NCBI GenBank assembly: GCA_963707275.1
Contig: CAVPPH010000001.1
Coordinates: forward strand, 806,001-870,000
Length of the DNA: 64,000 bases
Direction: 5' to 3'
DNA from: JACKBK01 sp963707275
Lineage (GTDB): Bacteria; Chloroflexota; Anaerolineae; JAAEKA01
In this document: positions 1 through 16,800 of the stretch, piece by piece
How the letters are laid out: each line of letters opens with the position of its first letter
Numbering within the stretch: position 1 is the stretch's first letter
Program-made: the position numbers and the translations under genes
Notes under the pieces: model-generated
What the model saw: the letters and a program-made list of their open reading frames with translations, nothing else
Told to the model about the DNA's origin: nothing
Database searches by the model: none

Positions 1-4276
<4,276 letters not shown>

Positions 4277-4284
4277 CCAGCGGA

Positions 4285-4317
4285 TGTCAGAAATCAAAAA
4301 TCAGAAATCAGAAGTCA
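4285..4317. repeat. Short near-tandem repeat AGAAATCA
   Basis: Downstream of gltB the sequence repeats AGAAATCA/AAAAATCA/AGAAGTCA units about four times. It is one of several short near-tandem repeat families in this window. Confidence 0.6.
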
Positions 4318-4388
4318 GCCGCCGGGCCGTCCTGCCGGCACTCCGTTGGATGAAAAGAGCGGAGCGCTGACGGCTCACTTGCCATGGT

Positions 4389-4506
4389 GTCACTGCGAGG
4401 CGGCTGCCGCCGAAGCAGTCTCTCTGGTAAAGCCGAGAGATTGCTTCGCCGCAGACGGCTCGCAACCCTGGCGCCGCTCACCAGGGCAGGTGTGACAGTG
4501 AGGCGC
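4389..4506. repeat. REP-like palindromic element
   Basis: Begins GTCACTGCGAGGCGG and contains a strong hairpin, CGAAGCAGTCTCTC (4411-4424) pairing with GAGAGATTGCTTCG (4435-4448), then GCTCGCAAC and a second GTGACAGTGAGG edge. Related elements lie at 11096-11361 and inside a coding region at 50022-50092. With 4595-4620 it fills most of the 377-base spacer between gltB and leuC, where I see no gene. Confidence 0.75.
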
Positions 4507-4594
4507 TACTGTCAAAGCAGATGTCAGCTTGATAGTGGCTCGTGACGATCTGATCCGCGGTTTCCTCTTGATCCGCGGTTCTTCAACAGCAAAC

Positions 4595-4620
4595 GTCATT
4601 CCCGCGCAGGCGGGAATCCA
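4595..4620. repeat. GTCATTCCCGCG palindrome
   Basis: ATTCCCGC (4598-4605) pairs with GCGGGAAT (4610-4617). It is the same element as both arms of the inverted repeat at 28287-28353. Just upstream, TGATCCGCGGTT occurs twice (4551-4562 and 4569-4580). Confidence 0.7.
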
Positions 4621-4653
4621 GCGCAATCATCGAACTGGAGTTGGAATCACGCA

Positions 4654-6123
<1,470 letters not shown>

Positions 6124-6413
6124 TCAGTCAGCGAAGAACCGGATCACGTCAGCCCGACAACTGCCGACGAGAACTCATTCCAGACGGCCCGGGATTACAA
6201 CTGGCCATAGAGTTCGTGAAGCAGATCGACCTGGTCATGCCCGACGCCAGGGGAGAAACGAGAACGTACATTGCTGAGGGATGTTGTAGCCACAAAGCGT
6301 GAAACTGGACGAGAGTTGTGGGCGGCTCGCTCGCTGTTTACCATATCGCGTTCTGGCCGGTCTCAGACCGAGCTATTTTGTGGACTCCCATTTCACTCGA
6401 TCAAGGAAAAACC
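6124..6413. other. leuC-leuD spacer, no supported gene
   Basis: There is a short open stretch on the + strand up to 6302, but it has no recognisable start region or homology that I can name. AAGGA at 6403-6407 is the ribosome binding site of leuD. I see no terminator, so leuC and leuD could still be co-transcribed. Confidence 0.5.
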
Positions 6414-7007
6414 ATGCAAGTATTCACTAAATTGACTTCCACCGCCGTTCCGCTGCGAGCGGAGAACGTCGACACCGATCAGATCATCCCGGCGCGCTTC
6501 CTGACCGCCGTCACCAAAGATGGCATGGGCGAAGGCTGTTTCGCCGCCTGGCGCTACGGCGCTGACGGCGAACCCAACGCCGATTTCGTCCTCAACAAGG
6601 AGTGGCACGAAGGCGCCGAGATTCTGATCGCCGGTCGCAACTTCGGCAGCGGTTCCAGTCGCGAGCACGCCGTCTGGGCGCTGACCGACTACGGCTTCCG
6701 CGCGGTGATCTCGCCGGGTTTCGCCGACATCTTCCACAACAACGCGCTCAAGAACGGCCTGCTGATCGTGACGCTGCCGGAGGAAACCGTGCAGATGTTA
6801 CTGGACCTGGCTGAGGAACAGCCCGACACACAGATCACCGTTGATCTGGAGGCGCAGCAAGTCAGCCTGCCCGACGGCCAGCAGGTCAGCTTCCCCATCG
6901 ACCCGTACCGCAAGCTGTGCCTGCTGCAAGGGGTGGACGATCTCGGCTACCTGCTGTCGAAGTCAGCGGACATCAGCGCCTACGAGGCGGCAATGCAGGC
7001 AGTCTGA
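6414..7007 (+). CDS. leuD: 3-isopropylmalate / citramalate dehydratase small subunit
   Basis: Swivel-domain subunit that completes the LeuCD active site. The 197-residue length and the motifs VDTDQIIPARFLT near the N-terminus and GRNFGSGSSREHAVWAL in the middle are diagnostic. I chose the ATG at 6414 over an upstream in-frame start at 6318 because AAGGA sits 6-7 bases before it and the usual N-terminus (xxFTKLTSTAVPL) begins there. Intact. It probably belongs to one transcription unit with the following small reading frame and leuB. Confidence 0.96.
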   Translation: MQVFTKLTSTAVPLRAENVDTDQIIPARFLTAVTKDGMGEGCFAAWRYGADGEPNADFVLNKEWHEGAEILIAGRNFGSGSSREHAVWALTDYGFRAVISPGFADIFHNNALKNGLLIVTLPEETVQMLLDLAEEQPDTQITVDLEAQQVSLPDGQQVSFPIDPYRKLCLLQGVDDLGYLLSKSADISAYEAAMQAV

Positions 7008-7034
7008 GCAGGCTGTCGTGGAAAGGAACGTCCC

Positions 7035-7229
7035 ATGATTCTCATCGCCCACCGGTCACACATGACCGAACAAGAGAGCCAGCCGCGCTTCTGGATCGAC
7101 GCGACTGAGGAAGCTGCGCTGACCGTCCACGTTTACGAGCAATACGACTCGGAACAGCAGGCGGACGGCAAGAGCCGCCGCGTAGATGCCGCTCCGGAGC
7201 TGACGACCTGTTACAACAGCCATGAGTAA
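7035..7229 (+). CDS. Small hypothetical protein between leuD and leuB
   Basis: A 64-residue acidic reading frame with a good ribosome binding site (AAAGGA, 7 bases before the ATG) whose end overlaps the leuB start by 8 bases, as expected for translational coupling. The product is polar (ESQPRFWIDATEEAALTVHV) with no membrane segment. I do not recognise it. It could be a genuine small protein or a chance frame carrying the leuB translation-initiation region. Confidence 0.4.
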   Translation: MILIAHRSHMTEQESQPRFWIDATEEAALTVHVYEQYDSEQQADGKSRRVDAAPELTTCYNSHE

Positions 7230-8373
7230 CCAGACAATGCGCATTGCGCTGCTGCCGGGCGACGGAATCGGCCCGGAGGTGACGGCTGAGGCGGTCAACG
7301 TGCTCAAGGCGGTCGGCCGGCGTCTTCGGCCACAGCTTCGAGTTCGGAACCGGTCTGATCGGCGGCTGCGCTATCGACGAGACCGGCACGGCCCTGCCGC
7401 CTGAAACGGTTGAGTTGTGCCGCGCGAGCGACGCCGTGCTGCTGGGCGCGGTGGGCGGGCCAAAGTGGGACAATCCGACGCGCTGCTGTTCGACCGGAGC
7501 AGGGTCTGCTGGGTATCCGCAAGGCGCTGGGATTGTTCGCCAATCTGCGTCCGGTGAAACTTGTGCCGGCGCTGCTGGAAGCCTCGACGTTGAAGCCAGA
7601 AGTGCTGGCTGGCGTTGATCTGCTGGTGGTGCGCGAGTTGACCGGCGGCATCTACTTCGGGCCGCGTCAGGAGGCCACCGCGGACGACCCGATCGCGTAC
7701 GACACCATGCTCTATACGCAGCCGGAGATCGAGCGGGTGGCGCGACTGGCAGCCGAAGCGGCCCGTGGCCGCAGCGGCCGGCTGGCGTCGGTGGACAAGG
7801 CCAACGTGCTGGCCAGTTCGAGGCTGTGGCGGCGGGTGGTGACCGAGGTGATCGCGGCCGAGTTCCCTGATGTGCAATTGGAGCATGTGCTGGTGGACGC
7901 GATGGCGATGCACCTGATCCGCCGGCCGGCGGCCTACGACGTGGTGCTGGCGGAGAACCTGTTCGGCGACATCCTGACCGACGAGGCCAGCATGTTGGCC
8001 GGCAGCATGGGTTTGCTGCCCAGCGCAAGCCTCGGTGCGGCGCAAAACGGCCACGGCCAGCCCGCGCGGCCTGTACGAGCCGATCCACGGATCAGCGCCG
8101 GACATCGCGGGCACAGGGCGTCGCCAATCCGCTGGCCGCGATCCTCAGCGCGGCCATGCTTCTGCGCCACTCGCTGGGCCTGGAGGACGAGGCGCAGGCT
8201 GGTGGAAGCGTGCAGTCGAGGCTGTGCTGGCGGATGGGTTGCGGACGGGCGATATCGCCTGGGGCGCGAAGGAGATTCTGGGAACGGTGGCGATGGGCGC
8301 GGCGGTGGTCTCGCGACTGTCGTGGTCGATCAACCAGTCCATGAGTTCAAAGCTGTCGCTGATGATCAGCTGA
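7222..8373 (+). CDS. leuB: 3-isopropylmalate dehydrogenase (frameshifted)
   Basis: NAD-dependent oxidative decarboxylase of the third leucine step; it also acts on methylmalate in the citramalate route. The start IALLPGDGIGPEVTAEAVNVL is typical. Later blocks are LLGAVGGPKWDNPT, RELTGGIYFGPR, SVDKANVLASS, VLAENLFGDILTDEASMLAGS and LYEPIHGSAPDIAGTG, which cover substrate, metal and NAD sites in the right order and at about the right total length. The frame changes near 7318, 7495, 8030, 8120 and 8205. At 7318 one extra C (GGCCGGCG for GGCGGCG) accounts for the shift. Probably a functional gene damaged by sequence errors. Confidence 0.92.
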
Positions 8374-8733
8374 TCGGCATGTAGGAGACGATGTCGGCAT
8401 AGTCTCTCGGATCCCCAGCAGCCCATACAATACCCAAGTCCTCGATTGTATCGCCCATACTGAGACTCGGTGTTGAGGATGAATATCCCGGGAATGTGGC
8501 CGTCGCGTAGCAAGATGGTCAGCAAGATGAACCGGCATCGTCGAGCGATTGTTCGTCACCAGTATGAAACGATGTTTCTCGCACCACAGGAGAATGTCGG
8601 GATCAGAAGTGCTGCGCTCAGGCGCTCCCGGCTCACCGATGCACCAGACGACGATGCCAGGCCACCTGCGAAGCAAGCCGGTCCGCAGATCAGGATCTAC
8701 GTGCTCGTCCAGGAGGTACTGAATCGTGCTCAT
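8366..8733 (-). CDS. DUF5615 PIN-like protein, probable toxin (frameshifted)
   Basis: About 120 residues. It starts STIQYLLDEHVDPDLRTGLL, continues with DPDILLWCEKHRFILVTNN, and after shifts near 8510 and 8480 resumes as GHIPGIFILN and then MGDTIEDLGIVWAAGDPRDY before the stop. This is the layout of DUF5615, a PIN-like fold with acidic residues (DEH, SDPDIL, TNN) resembling a ribonuclease site. The ATG overlaps the stop of the upstream DUF433 gene (ATGA), the usual arrangement of these pairs, which are thought to be toxin-antitoxin modules. RNase activity is inferred from the family and is not shown here. Confidence 0.75.
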
Positions 8734-9123
8734 TCGGTCGTATACTCAGCACGCGGCTCGGCCAGAGCTGCCTCTAGTCCACGCTCACGAACCACACGAA
8801 CAGCGTCGTCTCCGTAGAGTTCCCTGAGCTTTCTCAGTTTGAGTATGCCGGGAGGCGGGTTCTTCTCCTGTTCCTCCCGCATCCGTTCACCGATGCTCGA
8901 TCCAGTCCGTCACGTATTGATGAACAGCTTCCTTGTTGTGCAGGTAGTACAGGATCGTCGCATAGACCTGCTCCAGGTTGATGGACCAGAAGCGGGCGTC
9001 GATCTCCTCCGGCGTCTGGGCGCGATGGATGAACTCGTAGAGCACCGATTCGATGCCGATGCGGCTGCCTTTGATGCGGATGTCGTTTGGTGCAAGAAAG
9101 TCGAAATAGTCTTCAAGTTGCAT
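8730..9123 (-). CDS. DUF433 protein, probable antitoxin (frameshifted)
   Basis: Starts MQLEDYFDFLAPNDIRIKG, then GIESVLYEFIHRAQTPEEID and YATILYYLHNKEAVHQYVTDW, the helix-turn-helix-like DUF433 core. A shift near 8890 leads to GERMREEQEKNPPPGILKLR, the common DUF433 C-terminal extension, and a stop that overlaps the DUF5615 start. I chose the ATG at 9123 because GGAGGA lies 6 bases upstream; an earlier ATG at 9144 lacks one. The DUF433 protein is expected to bind DNA and/or neutralise the downstream PIN-like protein. The pair is inserted between leuB and cimA on the opposite strand. Confidence 0.75.
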
Positions 9124-9358
9124 GGCTGGTTCCTCCAGTCGCATTATAACCCAAATGTCCCGGTGAAATCAACAGCAATGCGCAGTATTACAAGTGAAAC
9201 ACAACCTATGGTGAACACGGGTGCGTCAGGCAATAGCGCCGCCTCGCGCACCCGCTCTATCGGGACGGTCAGTGCGAGCGCCTGAGAATAGTGCTCATGA
9301 CCTTTCAAAGCAAGCTGACCTGACACGCAATCTGACAGTCCCGATGGAGGACAAACTG

Positions 9359-11018
9359 ATGATAACCAAGATGACAACACCGCCGATATGGCTTTACGAC
9401 ACGACCTTGCGCGACGGCACGCAGGGCGAAGGGATCAACTTCTCTTGCGAGGACAAGCTGCGCATCGCCCGCAAGCTGGACGATCTGGGCGTCCACTACA
9501 TCGAGGGCGGCTGGCCCGGCTCGAATCCCAAGGATATCGAGTTCTTCCAGCGCGCCCAGGGCGAGCTGAAACTGCGCCAGGCGCGCGTGTGCTGCCTTTG
9601 GCAGCACCTGCCGCGCCGGGGTCGATCCGGCCGACGATGCCCAGATCCAACTGCTGGTGGACGCCGAGCACGCCGGTGATCACCATCTTCGGCAAGACCT
9701 GGGATCTGCACGTCACCGAGGTGCTGCGCACCACGCTGGACGAGAACCTGCGCATGATCGGCGCGAGCAGCGCCTATCTCAAGCAGCACTGCGACGAGTT
9801 CATCTACGACGCCGAGCACTTCTTCGACGGCTACAAGGCCAATCCCGACTACGCGCTGGCGACGCTGGCAAGGCGGCGGCCGACAACGGCGCGGATGCGC
9901 TGGTGCTGTGCGACACCAACGGCGGCGTCGATGTACTGGGAGATCGGCGAGGCGGTGGATGCGGTGCGTGCGTTCCTGGCGAGCATCGACTACCGCGGCG
10001 TGCTCGGCATCCACACGCACAACGACGGCGACGGTCGGTGTCGCAAACGCGCTGGAGGGGATTCGGCGCGGCTGCACGCACGTGCAGGGCACCATCAACG
10101 GCTACGGCGAGCGCTGTGGCAATAGCAACCTGAACAGCATCATCGCCAATCTGAAGCTGAAGATGGACATCGACTGCGTGACCGACGAGCAACTGGCGCG
10201 TCTGAGCGAGGTCGCTCACTTCGTGGCCGAGCTTGCCAATTTGCAGTTGCCCGCCCACACGCCCTATGTTGGCAACTCGGCCTTCGCGCACAAGGGCGGC
10301 ACGCACGTCAACGCGGTGGTCAAGCTGGAGCGCAGCTACCAGCACATCGATCCAGTGCTGGTCGGCAACCGCAAGCGGGTGGTGGTCAGTGAGTTGAGCG
10401 GCAAGGACAACATCGCGGTCAAGAGTGAGGAATACGGCCTGAACGGGATCAACCGCGAGCAGGAACGGGCCGTGTTGCAGCAGATCAAGGAGCTGGAGAA
10501 CCACGGCTACTCCTTCGAGGCTTCGGAGGCTTCGGTCGATCTGTTGCTGCGGCGCGCCCAGCCCGATTACCAGAAACCGTTTGAGCTGATCGACTTCACC
10601 ACCGCCGTCGACAATCGCCGCGGGCGCGGTCTCTTCTCCGAAGCAACGGTCAAGGTCGATATCGAAGGGCATATCTTCCACGAGGTCGCTGAGGGCAACG
10701 GGCCGGTCAACGCGCTCAATCTGGCGCTGCGCAAGGCGCTGGAGCGCTTCTATCCCGACCTGAAATCAGTGCATCTGGTCCGACTACAAGGTGCGTATCC
10801 TGGATACCCACATGGCCACGGCGGCCACCACCCGGGTGCTGATCGACTTCAGCGACGGCCTCGACACCTGGAGTACCGTCGGCGCCAGCGCCAACATTAT
10901 CGAAGCCAGCTGGCAGGCGCTGTCCGACGGACTGGAGTATGCGTTGACCGGCTTGAACCGAACCGGCGGCGCTGTGGTACAATCGAAGCAGCCTGCACTG
11001 GCAGAGCTGCCTACTTGA
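9359..11018 (+). CDS. cimA: (R)-citramalate synthase (frameshifted)
   Basis: Condenses pyruvate and acetyl-CoA to citramalate, the first step of threonine-independent isoleucine synthesis. DRE-TIM metallolyase start IWLYDTTLRDGTQGEGINFS, then the subfamily-typical HYIEGGWPGSNPKDIEFF, TIFGKTWDLHVTEVLRTTLD, HTHND metal site, NSAFAHKGGTHVNAV, and a C-terminal LeuA-type regulatory domain (10600-11018). These blocks separate it from isopropylmalate synthase LeuA. The frame changes near 9600, 9670, 9870, 9925, 10035 and 10785. I chose the ATG at 9359 because GGAGG lies 8 bases before it. Total coding length (~550 residues) fits CimA. Confidence 0.9.
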
Positions 11019-11095
11019 AAGCAGAATTGCGGCGTTGAGACATCGAACTTCTTCCGAGGCCTACATGAGCGTTGCGTACAACCATGGATGAACAT

Positions 11096-11361
11096 GTCAC
11101 TGCGAGGCGGCCGCTGCCGACACCTGCGCCTGCGCCGAGCCGCAGGCGAGGTGCAGGTGAGCAGTCTCTCGGGTTGAGCAGAAAGATTGCTTCGCAGCCT
11201 CGGATGCCTAGAAACTCTCTCGGGAAGATCCTTCGCTAGCGGTTCGAAATCGAGAAGATCGCGTGCTCGACCCACTCACGGCGCAGCGCCAGTGACAGTG
11301 ACGGTGGCCGAGTTTCTTGCCAGGCGTATGCCGCCGCGCGGCATCGGTAACTCGCAATGAC
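11096..11361. repeat. REP-like cluster bounded by GTCACTGCGAG / CTCGCAATGAC
   Basis: The spacer between cimA and ilvD (413 bases) holds no gene. It starts near TGTCACTGCGAGGCGG (11095) and ends GTAACTCGCAATGAC (11361), which are inverted edges. Inside are GCAGTCTCTCGGG and AAAGATTGCTTCGCAG, matching the element at 4389, and imperfect copies. It looks like two nested or adjacent REP-like elements. Confidence 0.65.
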
Positions 11362-11431
11362 AAGGAGGCCATATTGTTAGGACAGAAGTTCGACTGCTTG
11401 GAACGCGATAAAACCAAACCCGGAGGCATTT

Positions 11432-13157
11432 GTGACCCAATCAACCAACGGCAAAAACGGCGCCAGCACGCCGCGCGCCATGCGTTCTGATACAATCAAG
11501 CGCGGCATTGAGCGCTCGCCCCATCGCTCCCTGCTCAAGGCGACCGGCGTCACCGACGCCGACATGGACAAGCCGTTCATCGCCATCGCCAATTCCTACA
11601 TCGACATCATGCCCGGTCACGTGCACCTGCAAGCCTTCGGCGAGGTGGTGCGCGCAGGCGATCCGCGAGGCCGGCGGCGTGCCGTTCATGTTCAACACCA
11701 TCGGCGTGGACGACGGCATCGCGATGGGCCACTTCGGCATGAAGTACAGCCTGCCCAGCCGCGAGCTCATCGCCGACTCGGTGGAGACGATGATCGCCGC
11801 CCACTGCTTCGACGGCATGATCTGCATCCCCAACTGCGACAAGATCGTGCCCGGCATGCTGATGGGCGCGATGCGGGTCAACATCCCGACCATCTTCGTC
11901 AGCGGCGGACCGATGCGCGCCGGCGTAACGCGCCAGCGGCAAGGTGGTGGACCTGATCTCCGTGTTCGAGGGCGTCGGCGCGTATCAGCAGCGGCAAGAT
12001 CGACGCGCCGAAGAGCTGAAGGAGCTCGAGGATGTCGCCTGCCCGACCTGCGGCTCCTGCTCCGGCATGTTCACGGCCAACTCGATGAACTGCCTGTGCG
12101 AGGCGCTGGGCATGGCGCTGCCGGGCAACGGCACCATCCTGGCCGTCGATCCGCGGCGCGAGGAACTGGCGCGCGCGGCCGCCCGGCAGCTGATGACGCT
12201 GGTGGAGATGGATCTGACGCCGCGCGACATCGTCACCGCGGAGGCGATCGACAACGCCTTCGCGCTGGACATGGCCATGGGCGGCAGCACCAACACCGTG
12301 CTGCACACGCTGGCCATCGCGCACGAGGCCGGCGTCGACTACCCGCTGAGCCGCATCAACGAGGTGAGCAAACGCACGCCCAACCTCTGCAAGGTCAGCC
12401 CGTCCAGCCACTACCACGTCGAGGACGTGGACGCGGCCGGCGGCGTCAGCGCAATCCTGGCAGAGCTGGCGCAGAAGCCGGGCGCGCTGCAATCTGGACG
12501 CACTGACGGTCACCGGCAAGACGCTGGGCGAGAACATCGCCGGCCTCGCGCTCGCTGGACGTCGAATGCATCCGCACGCTGGAGAATCCCTACAGCGCCG
12601 ATGGCGGGCTGGCGATCCTGTTCGGCAACCTGGCGCCCGACGGCGGCGTGGTCAAGACGGCCGGCGTGCTGCCGGCAGATGCTGCAACACACCGGCCCGG
12701 CGGTCATCTTCGAAAGCCAGGAAGAAGCCGTGCGACGGCATCCTGCGCCGGCGAGGTCAAGGCCGGCGACGTGGTGGTGATCCGCTACGAGGGTCCGAAG
12801 GGCGGGCCGGGCATGCAGGAGATGCTCGCGCCCACCTCCTACATCATGGGGCAGGGACTGGGCAGCTCGGTCGCGCTGATCACCGACGGCCGGTTCAGCG
12901 GCGGCACCCGCGGCGCCTGCATCGGCCACGTCTCGCCCGAGGCGGCGGCCGGCGGTCCGATCGGCCTAGTCGAGCCGGGCGACCTGATCACGGTGGACAT
13001 TCCCGGCCGCAGTCTGCATCTGCATGTGGATGAGGAAGAGTTGGCGCGGCGGCGCAGCGTCTGGCAGCCGTTGGAGCGCCCTGGCCTGCCCAGCTACCTG
13101 CAGCGCTACGCCAAGCTGGTAACAAGTGGCAGCCAGGGAGCGGTGCTGGCGTGGTAA
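11432..13157 (+). CDS. ilvD: Dihydroxy-acid dehydratase (frameshifted)
   Basis: Fe-S enzyme dehydrating 2,3-dihydroxy-3-methyl acids in valine, leucine and isoleucine synthesis. Recognised by MRSDTIKRGIERSPHRSLL, GMICIPNCDKIVPGMLMGAM, CPTCGSCSGMFTANSMNCL (cluster ligands), AMGGSTNTVLHTLAIAHEAG and ITDGRFSGGTRGACIGHVSP near the C-terminus. It starts with GTG at 11432, with GGAGG 5-9 bases upstream. The frame changes near 11655, 11935, 12490, 12550, 12675 and 12735. The first is explained by loss of two bases in a GC dinucleotide run. Total length (~575 residues) is normal, so the indels are probably sequence errors. Confidence 0.93.
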
Positions 13158-13162
13158 GCGCG

Positions 13163-13822
13163 ATGCAGACTGCCGCGTTTTTCGACATGGATCGCACGCT
13201 GTTGAGCGACAGCTCGACGACGCTGTGGATCAAGTACATGCGCGAGCGCGGCGAACTGCCTGCGCGGGACGTTCTGCGCTTCCTCGGCGCGCTGGTTCGC
13301 TACAGACGCGGGCCGGCTGGACATGGCCGATCTGACCCGCAGGCTGGCGAAAGAGCTGGCCGGTCAGTCCGAAAGCGAACGGGTGTCCACGACGCGGCGC
13401 TGGGTGGCCGAGCAGGTGGTGGACTTCGTCGCGCCTGAAGGGCGGCGCTGGCTGGATGCGCACCGCAGCGCGGCGACCGGGTCGCGATGATCACTGCCTC
13501 GCCGGCCTACACGGCGAATGCGCTGGCGGAACATCTGGCGATCCCCGACGAGGACGTGATGGCGACCCGCTTCGAGGTGCGCAACGGGCGCTTCACGGGG
13601 CGGATGCTGGAACCGATGGTGATCGGCGAGGGCAAGCTGGCAGCCGCGCAGGAGTACGCAACGCGTCACAGCATCGACCTGTCGGCAAGCTTTTTCTACA
13701 CTGACAGCATCGCTGACTTGCCGCTGCTGGAGCACATCGGTCATCCTGTAGCGGTCAATGCTGACAAGCCGTTGCTGAAGCTGGCCGAAGCGCGCGGCTG
13801 GGACATCGTCCGCTTTTATTAA
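13163..13822 (+). CDS. HAD-IB family phosphatase (PSPase-like, frameshifted)
   Basis: Haloacid-dehalogenase superfamily hydrolase. Motif I is FFDMDRTLLSDSS (nucleophile DxD), motif II is in MITASPAYTANALAEHL, and motifs III/IV are in GEGKLAAAQEYA and FFYTDSIADLPLLEHIG. The subclass resembles SerB-like and lysophospholipid-type HAD-IB phosphatases; the substrate cannot be told. The frame changes near 13315 and 13480. A GTG at 13151 overlapping the ilvD stop is an alternative start, but the ATG at 13163 places motif I at the usual distance. It is the last gene of the ilvD unit, followed by a strong terminator. Confidence 0.8.
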
Positions 13823-13845
13823 GGACGCGGGAGTAGAGTACTTTT

Positions 13846-13887
13846 CAGGACCGGCAGTCCCCGAAGGGCTGCCGGTCCTGTCTTATT
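13846..13887 (+). terminator. Intrinsic terminator after the ilvD-HAD unit
   Basis: Perfect 12-bp stem CAGGACCGGCAG (13846-13857) / CTGCCGGTCCTG (13869-13880), 11-base loop, then TCTTATT. The T-rich side favours the + strand. It lies between the HAD gene and the convergent CotH gene. Confidence 0.85.
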
Positions 13888-16800
13888 CCGCGACTGCCGA
13901 GGGGAGGTAAATTCGTCCGCACACGTTGGCGGCGCCTGGTGTCGGCAGGTAATTGAAATCCCACCGCCCGTCCGGCAGAGGACACGCTCCGTAGGAAACA
14001 TCGGTAAGTTGGGGGCCGAACTCGAAGGCAGTGACCGGCGTGACGCCATCCGGGTCGAACAGGCCAACGCTCTCGCCGCCGGCGCTGAGTTTGAAGTTGG
14101 TGTGGAACGGCCCCTGCGTGCCGTCGTCGTCCGCCCAGAAGATGACCGACTGGCCGGCTGCAACGGTGGTTCCGTTAGGAATGCGGTACTTGGTGGGCGT
14201 GGTCAGCTTGTCGGTCAGGTAGTAGCCGCCCAGGTTGACCGACTGCTGCGTCAGGTTGGCGATTTCGATCCAGTCTGGGAACTCCCCCGGTTCGTCCGGG
14301 TCCTCGATGGTCGTCTCGTTGTCGGCCATGAACTCGCTGATCGCGACCGGCGGGGGGAGAAAACCGACGCGGTAGTCGTGGGTCAGCGCCGGCGCGGCGA
14401 AGGGATGGTAGGCGACCCGTCCGTCGTCGTCACCCCCTGTCACGTAGTACCTGACCACTGGTCCGTCGGGCAGGGCAGGTATTTGTCCTGCATACAATCC
14501 GTCGTTGCGCGCACCGTCGTCGTGGTGGCCGTCATCGAACATCGGCACGATTGTGGGCGTCACTCCGACCGTGTAGGTCAGCTCGGCGCGCACCACGTGG
14601 CCGTCATCTGTCAGCCGGGCGCGCACTGTCACTGGTTCACCAGCCTGCGGGTAGTCCGGCCTGTGGCCGACATCGGTGATCTCCGGTGCGCGCAGGCGGT
14701 TCGGCTCGCCCGGTGTGGGGCGGGAGAACGGCCTGGCGGGGCCGCTCTGGTCGGGAAATCGCGCCAGCGAGACATCGGCCGGCAGCGGCGGGAAGCTGAG
14801 GGTGTCCACCGGCGTGACGCCGTCGGCTGCTGTCAGCCTCAGCTGGCCGCCGCTGCCGTAAAGGGTGAAGTTGACGTGGTTGTTACCCTGCTGCGGCTGA
14901 CCGTCGGCCCAGATTACTAGTCCGCCCAACGCCGGCACCACGACCCCGCTGGCGAAGCGAAAACGTTTCGGTAGCGCGGGGTTGTCGCTCATATACATGC
15001 CGCCCAGATCAACCGGCTCGGCGCCGGCATTGAAGATCTCAAACCAGGGATCGGCCCGACCGTCGGCCGGGTCGATCAGGGTGCCAACGTTGCGGGGCAT
15101 GACTTCGTTGATCGCGAGGTAGGTTCCCCGCGCTGGCACGAACGCCGGAACCGCGTCGCGCAGATAGGCGATGCGCCGGTTGACGTAGACCTGGATCTCG
15201 GCCAACCTCTGGAGCGTCGCGTCGTTGTCCTCGCGGTTGACCTTCCAGATATCCCGTTCCAGATCGAACCAGACCTGGGTTTCCATGTCTGCCAGCCGGC
15301 TGGCCATGGCCGAAGAAGAAAACATCCCATCGACCAACTCCAGAATGCGGTCGCCGTAGTAGCGCCGGTATTGTGGCACTGCCAGCATGCGGGTCCATAG
15401 CATGTTGACCTGGTCGAAATACGCGGGATTGCCCACGGTTCCGTAGTCCAGCGGCAGCGTTGGTGTTCGAAACGAGACGTCGTTGTCCCACGGCAATATC
15501 TGCCACTTGGCAGCCGCGGACGGTGCGACCAGCAGATACTGATGGGTGGAATCGAGATCGGCCGTCAACGCCTTACCGGCCTGGTAGTCGATGTACTCCT
15601 GCACGTCCAGGACGTCAGCGATGGCCGCCGCGAACTCGGCGTCCGGCGTGCGGTTGATCACCGCGGCCAAGTCGTACAGATCTTCCATGTTGCGATCGCC
15701 GACAATCTCGTTTTCGCAATCAGGCTCCGTATCCAGGCCATCGGCGCACTTGAACACATCTCCGAAGGGGTCGCGGCCGGTCCGCCGGAGAAACTTGCTG
15801 TCGGGGTTCTCCAACTGCGTGAAAACGCCCATGAAGCGGCCGTTCAGGTCCAGGTCAACAAAGCTGGACTGGAGCGGCTGAATGCCGATGTCCGCCAGCA
15901 GGTCATAGCTCAGCTTGTCGTGGATGCTGGCAGGGTCATAGCCCTCGCCGTTGAGCAGCAGTGTCGCCTGGCCCGAATAGGTGAACGGCTCGGCAGCGAT
16001 GAGTTTCCACGACTTCTTGTTGCTGAACTGTGTCGAGCGGCCCCGATATTCTGCCCGGACGTTGGTCATCTCCCCGTTGTATCTGAGGGTTGCGGGAACT
16101 TCGACGTTGGCGCTGGGGTCGATATTGAGCGCAACCATGTCATCGGGATGGACGGCGAGACGGAACACCGGCAGAGAGGTGGCGTCGTAGTCGACAATCG
16201 CTGTGCACTGCGCCGGACTCTGGGGACCTTCGTTCCCAAATACATCCACCGCGCTGATCCGGTAACAGCGGGCGGCGCTGATCGCTTGGTCGCGATCGAA
16301 GTAGCGCGTGAGCGGCGTGGGCGCAGGCGTGATTCGCTGGAAGGGTCCGCCAGCCGTCGGGGAGCGGTAGACGTGATAGCCTCCAATGTCGTCTTCTGGC
16401 CCCGCGTGCCAGCGCAGAAGGGCTTCGCTATAGCCGCCGACGATCTTCACCTGGGAAGGCACGACCGGCGGCTGGTCGTCCGGCGCTCGTCGTGTAATCC
16501 AGATCGCGTTGACGAGAGTCTGTCCTGTTAACGGCGACAGCCGCAGGTTGAGCTGCCGGTCGCGAACTTCGACGGCGAAGCGGTAGCGCACGGCATAGTC
16601 GTGCTGAGCAAGCGCGTGCAGGTCAAGATCGACGATCACCGGCCGGTCCTCGGCGTGAACGCTGAAGATGCGCAGGCCGGGCCAGTGTTGGCGAATTTCT
16701 GCCAGGCTCAACTCTACCATGTAGGTTCCGTTGGCGAGGTCAAATCGGTATTCCTCAACTCCTGAGCGGGCGGTGCGGTAGATGACATCGTCGTCGGTGT

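Noticed and set aside
13846..13887. Bidirectional terminator also serving the CotH gene
   Set aside because: On the - strand the stem is followed by A-rich, not T-rich, sequence, so only + strand termination is claimed.
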